Part shown: positions 13,189-16,519 of the stretch, piece by piece | How the letters are laid out: the number at the start of each line of letters is the position of its first letter | How positions within the stretch are numbered: the stretch's first letter is position 1 | NCBI GenBank assembly: GCA_910578735.1 | Contig: CAJTSQ010000049.1 | Coordinates: 1-16,519, forward strand | Direction: 5' to 3' | Length of the DNA: 16,519 bases | Origin: an uncultured Oscillospiraceae bacterium | GTDB taxonomy: Bacteria > Bacillota > Clostridia > Oscillospirales > Oscillospiraceae | Notes under the pieces: model-generated | What the model saw: only the letters and a program-made list of their open reading frames with translations | Database searches by the model: none | Told to the model about the DNA's origin: nothing | Translations under genes and position numbers: made by a program

Positions 13189-14655
13189 ATGACAAATCAA
13201 ACAATGATGCAGTTCTTCGAGTGGTATCTGCCGGAGAACGGGCTGCACTGGAAACGTGCTGCGGCGCAAGCCGCTGAGCTTCGGAAAATCGGGATCAATA
13301 TGGTCTGGCTGCCCCCGGCTTACAAGGGCGCCGCCGGAAGGGACAGCGTTGGCTATGACGTATACGATATGTACGACCTGGGGGAGTTTGACCAGAAGGG
13401 CGGCACGGCCACAAAATACGGAAAAAAAGAGGACTATCTCGCCGCAGTGAAAACCCTGCAGCAGGAGGGAATCCAGGTGCTGTGCGACGTGGTGCTCAAC
13501 CACCGTATGGGGGCCGACGACACGGAACAGGTGTCAGTCATTGAGGGACTGGACGGGGACCGGGGCCAGGACGTCGGCGGTCAGCGGCAGATCACGGCGT
13601 GGACCAAGTTCAATTTTCCCGGCCGGGCGGGGGCTTACTCTGATTTTCAGTGGAACGCTTCCCACTTTAGCGGAACGGACTGGGATGCGGCGGCCAAACA
13701 AAAGGGAATTTTTCGGTTTTGGGGAAAGTCCTGGAATCGGGAGACCGACTCGGAAAAGGGCAACTATGACTATCTGATGGGGGCGGACCTGGATACCGAC
13801 AACCCGGAGGTGATCCAGGAGACCCGAAACTGGGGCAAATGGTATCAGGATACGGTACATATGGACGGCTTCCGCATGGACGCGGTGAAGCATATCAGCT
13901 TTGCCTTCTGCCAGGATTGGTTGGCGGCTATGCGGGAACAGAAAAAGGACCTCTATGTGGTAGGGGAATACTGGTCACATGAGGTGGGAAAGCTGACCCA
14001 CTATCTGGAGTCCACCGGGCGGGCGCTCTCCCTGTTTGACGTGCCGCTGCACTTCCGTTTTTTGGAGGCGGCCACCTCAAACGGGAATTTTGACTTGTCC
14101 CGGCTGTTCGAGAATACCCTGACAGCGGCGGACCCGGCCTGCTCCGTCACCTTCGTGGACAATCACGACACCCAGCCGGGCCAGGCGTTGTGCTCCTTCA
14201 TCCCGGCATGGTTCAAGCCCATCGCCTATGCTTTGATTTTGCTCCGGGACCAGGGAACCCCTTGCGTGTTTTATGGGGACTATTACGGGATTCCCCATGA
14301 CAGCGTCCCTCCGGTCCCCCAGCTGGACAGGCTGATCAAGATACGGGAGCGCTATGCCTACGGCCCGGAGCACCTGTTTTTTGACGACAGTTCCCTGGTG
14401 GGCTTTACCCGGGAAGGGGTCGGGGAACGTCCGGACTCCGGAGCGGCGGTCATCCTGACGGACGGTGCTGGCGGCAGCAAGCGGATGTATGTGGGCCGGC
14501 GGCTGGCGGGCCAGACCATGTTGGATGCTCTGGGCCATGTCACAGGGACTGCGCTGATCGACGAGAACGGCTGGGGCACATTTTCGGTTCAGGGCGGCTC
14601 GGTTTCAGTCTGGCTGACAGAATCGGCCCTGAAGTATCTTTATCTAAATATTTAA
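13189..14655 (+). CDS. Intracellular alpha-amylase, glycoside hydrolase family 13
   Basis: Hydrolyses internal alpha-1,4 bonds of starch, glycogen or maltodextrins. The 488-residue product has the four GH13 conserved regions: DVVLNH (100-105), GFRMDAVKH (227-235, nucleophile D231), GEYW (259-262, acid/base E260), and FVDNHD (322-327, with D327). The opening NQTMMQFFEWYLPENGLHW and the size fit the cytoplasmic AmyA/GH13_5 type. No signal peptide is present, so it probably acts on stored or imported glucan inside the cell. The ATG at 13189 was chosen because the promoter ends at 13142 and the homology starts there. The ribosome site is mediocre (GGTGG 6 nt upstream, GGAGG at 14). It has no evident link to the neighbouring defence or transfer genes. 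Confidence 0.95.
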   Translation: MTNQTMMQFFEWYLPENGLHWKRAAAQAAELRKIGINMVWLPPAYKGAAGRDSVGYDVYDMYDLGEFDQKGGTATKYGKKEDYLAAVKTLQQEGIQVLCDVVLNHRMGADDTEQVSVIEGLDGDRGQDVGGQRQITAWTKFNFPGRAGAYSDFQWNASHFSGTDWDAAAKQKGIFRFWGKSWNRETDSEKGNYDYLMGADLDTDNPEVIQETRNWGKWYQDTVHMDGFRMDAVKHISFAFCQDWLAAMREQKKDLYVVGEYWSHEVGKLTHYLESTGRALSLFDVPLHFRFLEAATSNGNFDLSRLFENTLTAADPACSVTFVDNHDTQPGQALCSFIPAWFKPIAYALILLRDQGTPCVFYGDYYGIPHDSVPPVPQLDRLIKIRERYAYGPEHLFFDDSSLVGFTREGVGERPDSGAAVILTDGAGGSKRMYVGRRLAGQTMLDALGHVTGTALIDENGWGTFSVQGGSVSVWLTESALKYLYLNI

Positions 14656-14663
14656 AGCAAAAC

Positions 14664-14687
14664 AGCATTGCGCGTTTGTGCAATGCT
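14664..14687 (+). repeat. Hairpin after the amylase stop
   Basis: AGCATTG and CAATGCT form a perfect 7-bp stem with a 10-nt loop just after the amylase stop. The absence of a T-run makes it a poor terminator; it may be the remains of one, cut by the neighbouring transposase fragment. Confidence 0.5.
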
Positions 14688-14691
14688 CAGC

Positions 14692-14805
14692 GGCCTGACT
14701 CCTGTTTCCAACTGGGTGAGGCTTAAGTTTGCTGTCATGAACCTCAAAAAGCTGGCAAGTTGGAGGACAAGGCCACTTTTCGACAAGCTGAACCGGGCGC
14801 ATTAG
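14692..14805 (+). pseudogene. 3' stump of an IS1182-like transposase
   Basis: An open stretch of 37 codons ends with a stop. It reads GLTPVSNWVRLKFAVMNLKK, then LASWRTRPLFDKLNRAH. The WVRLKFA-MNLKKLA-W pattern is, from memory, the C-terminal end of IS1182-family DDE transposases, whose full proteins exceed 400 residues. No catalytic residues remain. The stop lies in the loop of the terminator at 14791-14816. The fragment directly follows the amylase gene, so an insertion sequence once sat here and lost everything but its end. Confidence 0.55.
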
Positions 14806-14816
14806 CGCCCGGTTTT
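14791..14816 (+). terminator. Strong intrinsic terminator at the transposase stump
   Basis: AACCGGGCGC and GCGCCCGGTT form a perfect 10-bp stem around ATTA and run into TTTT. It probably belonged to the lost insertion sequence and now also ends amylase transcripts. It lies only 11 nt ahead of the next ATG. Confidence 0.88.
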
Positions 14817-14826
14817 ACAGATTATC

Positions 14827-15066
14827 ATGAAACGCATCAAAGCAGCTTGCTTGGAGCAGACCATTCACTTCCAACTGAAAGACGGAATTTCCGCGGAATT
14901 GGCAAAGCAGCAGGTTCGGCAGGAATATGAATCCTACAAGGCACAGATGGACCGCCACAAAACGCAGTACAAGATCCTTGAAGAAGCCGAGCAGCCCGAC
15001 GGGTCCCTTATTGTTAAAATCAAGAAGCAGAACAATGCCCAGCCTGTCGGGAACTATCTGGACTAA
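14827..15066 (+). CDS. Small conserved-looking hypothetical protein, 79 residues
   Basis: The product begins MKRIKAACLEQTIHFQLKDG and is highly charged, with a central helical stretch (KQQVRQEYESYKAQMDRHKT) and a beta-like C-terminal part (YKILEEAEQPDGSLIVKIKK). No membrane segment or known motif is visible. I believe close relatives occur widely in gut Clostridia, often beside transport or mobile genes, but I cannot assign a function. Oddly, no Shine-Dalgarno site precedes the ATG, and a strong terminator stands 11 nt upstream. The insertion-sequence stump may have replaced its original promoter and ribosome site, leaving the gene silent. A bidirectional terminator follows. Confidence 0.7.
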   Translation: MKRIKAACLEQTIHFQLKDGISAELAKQQVRQEYESYKAQMDRHKTQYKILEEAEQPDGSLIVKIKKQNNAQPVGNYLD

Positions 15067-15110
15067 CCGACATGTATAGAATTGGAACACTTTAAAAATT
15101 ATACAGCACA

Positions 15111-15152
15111 AATGAAACGGCAGGGAGCCTGTAAGCCCCCTGCCGTTTCATT
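15111..15152. terminator. Bidirectional terminator between convergent genes
   Basis: AATGAAACGGCAGGG (15111-15125) and CCCTGCCGTTTCATT (15138-15152) form a perfect 15-bp stem with a 12-nt loop. A/T-rich ends on both sides suit termination of the 79-aa gene rightward and of the MATE-kinase chimera leftward. Confidence 0.88.
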
Positions 15153-15156
15153 ATGC

Positions 15157-15885
15157 TTATATGTGGCTGACATAACCGCAGATCAACTCCGCCGTTTTTT
15201 CCGGTCCAACAGAACTGTCCACACTCAATTCGTATTGGTGGGGATCGCCCCATGCATGACCGGAAATGCTCTTGTAGTAGGTCCCTCTGGCGCTGTCAGA
15301 GCGGGCGATGCTCTTTCTGCTCTCCTGCTCCGTATCGCCGTACATCTCCATGACCTTTTTCACACGGTAATCCTTTGGAGCATGGATAAAGATACGCACC
15401 ACATTCTTTCGGTTTCGCAGCACGTAATCTGCCGCCCGACCGATAATGACACAGGCCCCCTGGTCGGCAATCATGTTGATGGCCTTGGCCTGGGCAATAA
15501 CCGCCTGTTGGACGGCGCTGGTACTCAGGTATAATTCCCGCATGATTGCGTTTTCATCGGAGTTAATGCCGGAAATAAACTCCTTTGCCAGCCCGCTCTC
15601 CTGCGCGGCCTCTTTGTCGTTCCGGCCCAGGCTGATGCTGACAAAGGCACAGCAGCCGTCGCCGATCATCACCGCGACGGACAGCGCCACCACCGTCAAA
15701 GGAAACACCACCGTATTGGCGGCGTTGCCGTAGGAGCCGAGATAGTCCGCGTTGGCAATAAAAATCTGATCCACGATGTTGTAAAGTGCTGCCACCAGCA
15801 GAGAGATGACACAGGGGACGGCGTACTTTGCCATCAGCGTTCCGAGCCGCTCTGTTTCAAGAAAGGCATTCGCTTTTTGTTCCAC
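15157..15885 (-). pseudogene. In-frame chimera of MATE transporter N-terminus and cytidylate-kinase-like C-terminus
   Basis: A 242-codon open frame. Residues 1 to about 93 match the start of a MATE drug/sodium antiporter: LGTLMAKYAVPCVISLLVAA, LYNIVDQIFIAN, GNAANTVVFPLTVVALSVAV and MIGDGCCAFVSISLGRND, covering about the first two membrane helices. From about residue 97, ESGLAKEFI onward matches the cytidylate-kinase-like family, with QGACVIIGRAADYVLR (142-157), RIFIHAPKDYRV and ISGHAWGDPHQYEL. The MATE part lacks about ten helices and the kinase part lacks its N-terminal P-loop, so neither should work. I chose the GTG at 15885 because AGGAGGA lies 8 nt upstream; the longer frame has no ATG or ribosome site. 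In Clostridia the two genes are, to my memory, often neighbours, so one deletion of adjacent genes would explain the joint at about 15590-15615. Confidence 0.8.
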
Positions 15886-15909
15886 AGATTCTTTCCTCCT
15901 CTGAACATG

Positions 15910-15963
15910 AGAAAGCGCCCGGCGAGAAGAGCTGGACTTATGCCTTCTGGCCGCGCGCTTTCT
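15910..15963 (-). promoter_or_regulatory. Second hairpin in the leader of the MATE-kinase gene
   Basis: AGAAAGCGC (15910-15918) and GCGCTTTCT (15955-15963) are exact reverse complements with a 36-nt loop, and the structure ends about 17 nt before the ribosome site. With the terminator upstream it could form part of a regulated leader. Confidence 0.45.
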
Positions 15964-15981
15964 GGTATTGATTTTTGGGAC

Positions 15982-16036
15982 AAATAAAAACAACGTGCAG
16001 CGATCAACCGGGTTTACGCGGTGACGCTACACGTTG
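15982..16036 (-). terminator. 5' leader terminator or attenuator of the MATE-kinase gene
   Basis: Read leftward, CAACGTGTAGCG (16025-16036) pairs with CGCTGCACGTTG (15991-16002) through 12 pairs, including one G-U, with a 22-nt loop, and is followed by TTTTTATTTG. It lies between the promoter and the GTG start, so most transcripts would stop here unless the hairpin is prevented. Efflux genes are often controlled this way. No known riboswitch fold was recognised. Confidence 0.6.
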
Positions 16037-16043
16037 CGATTAA

Positions 16044-16073
16044 AATATAGCAGATATGGGACCAAAAAGTCAA
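16044..16073 (-). promoter_or_regulatory. Promoter of the MATE-kinase transcript
   Basis: Read leftward, TTGACT (16068-16073) and TATATT (16044-16049) are 18 bp apart. Transcription would start near 16037, right at the first base of the attenuator hairpin. Confidence 0.6.
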
Positions 16074-16171
16074 GTCCTCAAATTTCTAAAATCTTTTTAG
16101 GTTCTTGATGGAGTTTATTTGTGCAAAAGGAGAAAGCTAAATCATAAATTTGACAACTATACCTTGTATCC

Positions 16172-16200
16172 TTGTGCCATTCGAATAAAAGAAGTATAAT
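16172..16200 (+). promoter_or_regulatory. Candidate promoter upstream of the response regulator
   Basis: TTGTGC (16172-16177), 17 bp, TATAAT (16195-16200). The -10 box is perfect. The gene starts 132 nt further on, leaving a longish leader. Confidence 0.5.
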
Positions 16201-16247
16201 ACACCTTATTGAAATGCTTCTGTTTGCAGTTGTGTGTGGCAATCATT

Positions 16248-16275
16248 TTGTTATGAAAATAGGAAGCCCTATAAT
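16248..16275 (+). promoter_or_regulatory. Second candidate promoter upstream of the response regulator
   Basis: TTGTTA (16248-16253), 16 bp, TATAAT (16270-16275). It is nearer to the gene than the 16172-16200 candidate. Either or both could be used. Confidence 0.45.
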
Positions 16276-16331
16276 ACTTGACCAAATTTTGACTTTCTCC
16301 CCGTATGATGAAAAGGGCTGGAGGTGTTCCC

Positions 16332-16519
16332 ATGGCATACAGAATTTTGATTGTTGATGATGAGCCTATCCTGACCGAATTGCTCTCCGCCCATTTGCAG
16401 GATCACGGCTATACGGTTTCCGCAGCCAACAGCAGCGATGAAGCCCTGGCGAAGCTGAATACAAAGCCAAACCTTATCCTTCTGGACATCAATATGCCGG
16501 GGATGGATGGGCTGGAGCT
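16332..16519 (+). CDS. Response regulator receiver domain, partial
   Basis: The first 62 residues of a two-component response regulator, cut by the window end. MAYRILIVDDEPILTELLSA carries the acidic pair D9-D10, and LILLDINMPGMDG carries the phosphate-accepting D52. The opening resembles OmpR/PhoB-type regulators, but the output domain is not in the window, so the class is not certain. GGAGGTG lies 5 nt before the ATG. A sensor kinase gene is expected downstream. It is divergent from the MATE-kinase gene, with about 260 bp of promoter DNA between their transcripts. Confidence 0.93.
   Translation, partial: MAYRILIVDDEPILTELLSAHLQDHGYTVSAANSSDEALAKLNTKPNLILLDINMPGMDGLE

Noticed and set aside
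15886..15993. N-terminal extension of the MATE chimera (MFLFVPKIN...)
   Set aside because: Its first codon is TTG inside the terminator hairpin, and no ribosome site precedes it; GTG at 15885 has AGGAGGA 8 nt upstream.

Overview
The window looks like chromosome of a gut-type Bacillota (Clostridia, perhaps Oscillospiraceae). This is an inference from GC-rich genes with strong GGAGG ribosome sites, AT-rich consensus promoters, and the style of the Cas, MATE and small mobile-element proteins. No rRNA or tRNA gene was seen, so the taxon is not proven.

Bases 148-11484 hold one complete-looking type I-C CRISPR-Cas locus, all read leftward (minus strand). A promoter with a palindromic operator candidate at 11456-11484 precedes cas3, cas5c, cas8c (with an internal start for Cas11c), cas7c, a chimeric cas4'-cas1' gene, cas2, a leader, and an array of 65 repeats and 64 spacers. 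Interference genes (Cas3 plus the Cascade subunits Cas5, Cas7, Cas8 and Cas11) look intact. The adaptation module does not: one in-frame deletion has joined the first ~97 residues of Cas4 to the last ~120 of Cas1. This removes the Cas4 lysine motif and C-terminal cysteines and the Cas1 N-terminal half with its catalytic Glu. The locus should therefore still defend but should not gain spacers by itself. The array also holds four duplicated spacers, two in tandem and two dispersed, which fits recombination inside the array.

Bases 11485-13106 hold a small accessory region. After ~400 bases of degraded, coding-like sequence comes a compact divergent control unit: three copies of the palindrome ATTAGTTAACTAAT between a leftward 39-aa gene and a rightward pair, a tandem ribbon-helix-helix-like protein and a 44-aa protein. 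A predicted small RNA runs head-on into the 3' end of the 39-aa gene. This resembles the control region of an integrative element or plasmid, but no relaxase, integrase or replication gene is visible.

Bases 13107-16519 carry an intracellular GH13 alpha-amylase with its own consensus promoter, the 3' stump of an IS1182-like transposase, a 79-aa conserved-looking hypothetical gene, a second chimeric gene (MATE transporter N-terminus joined in frame to a cytidylate-kinase-like C-terminus) behind a 5' hairpin attenuator, and the start of a response regulator cut by the window edge.

The two in-frame chimeras, cas4'-cas1' and MATE'-kinase', 10 kb apart and each with a short similarity at the joint, are the main surprise. 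They are either a real deletion signature of this genome or an assembly artefact.
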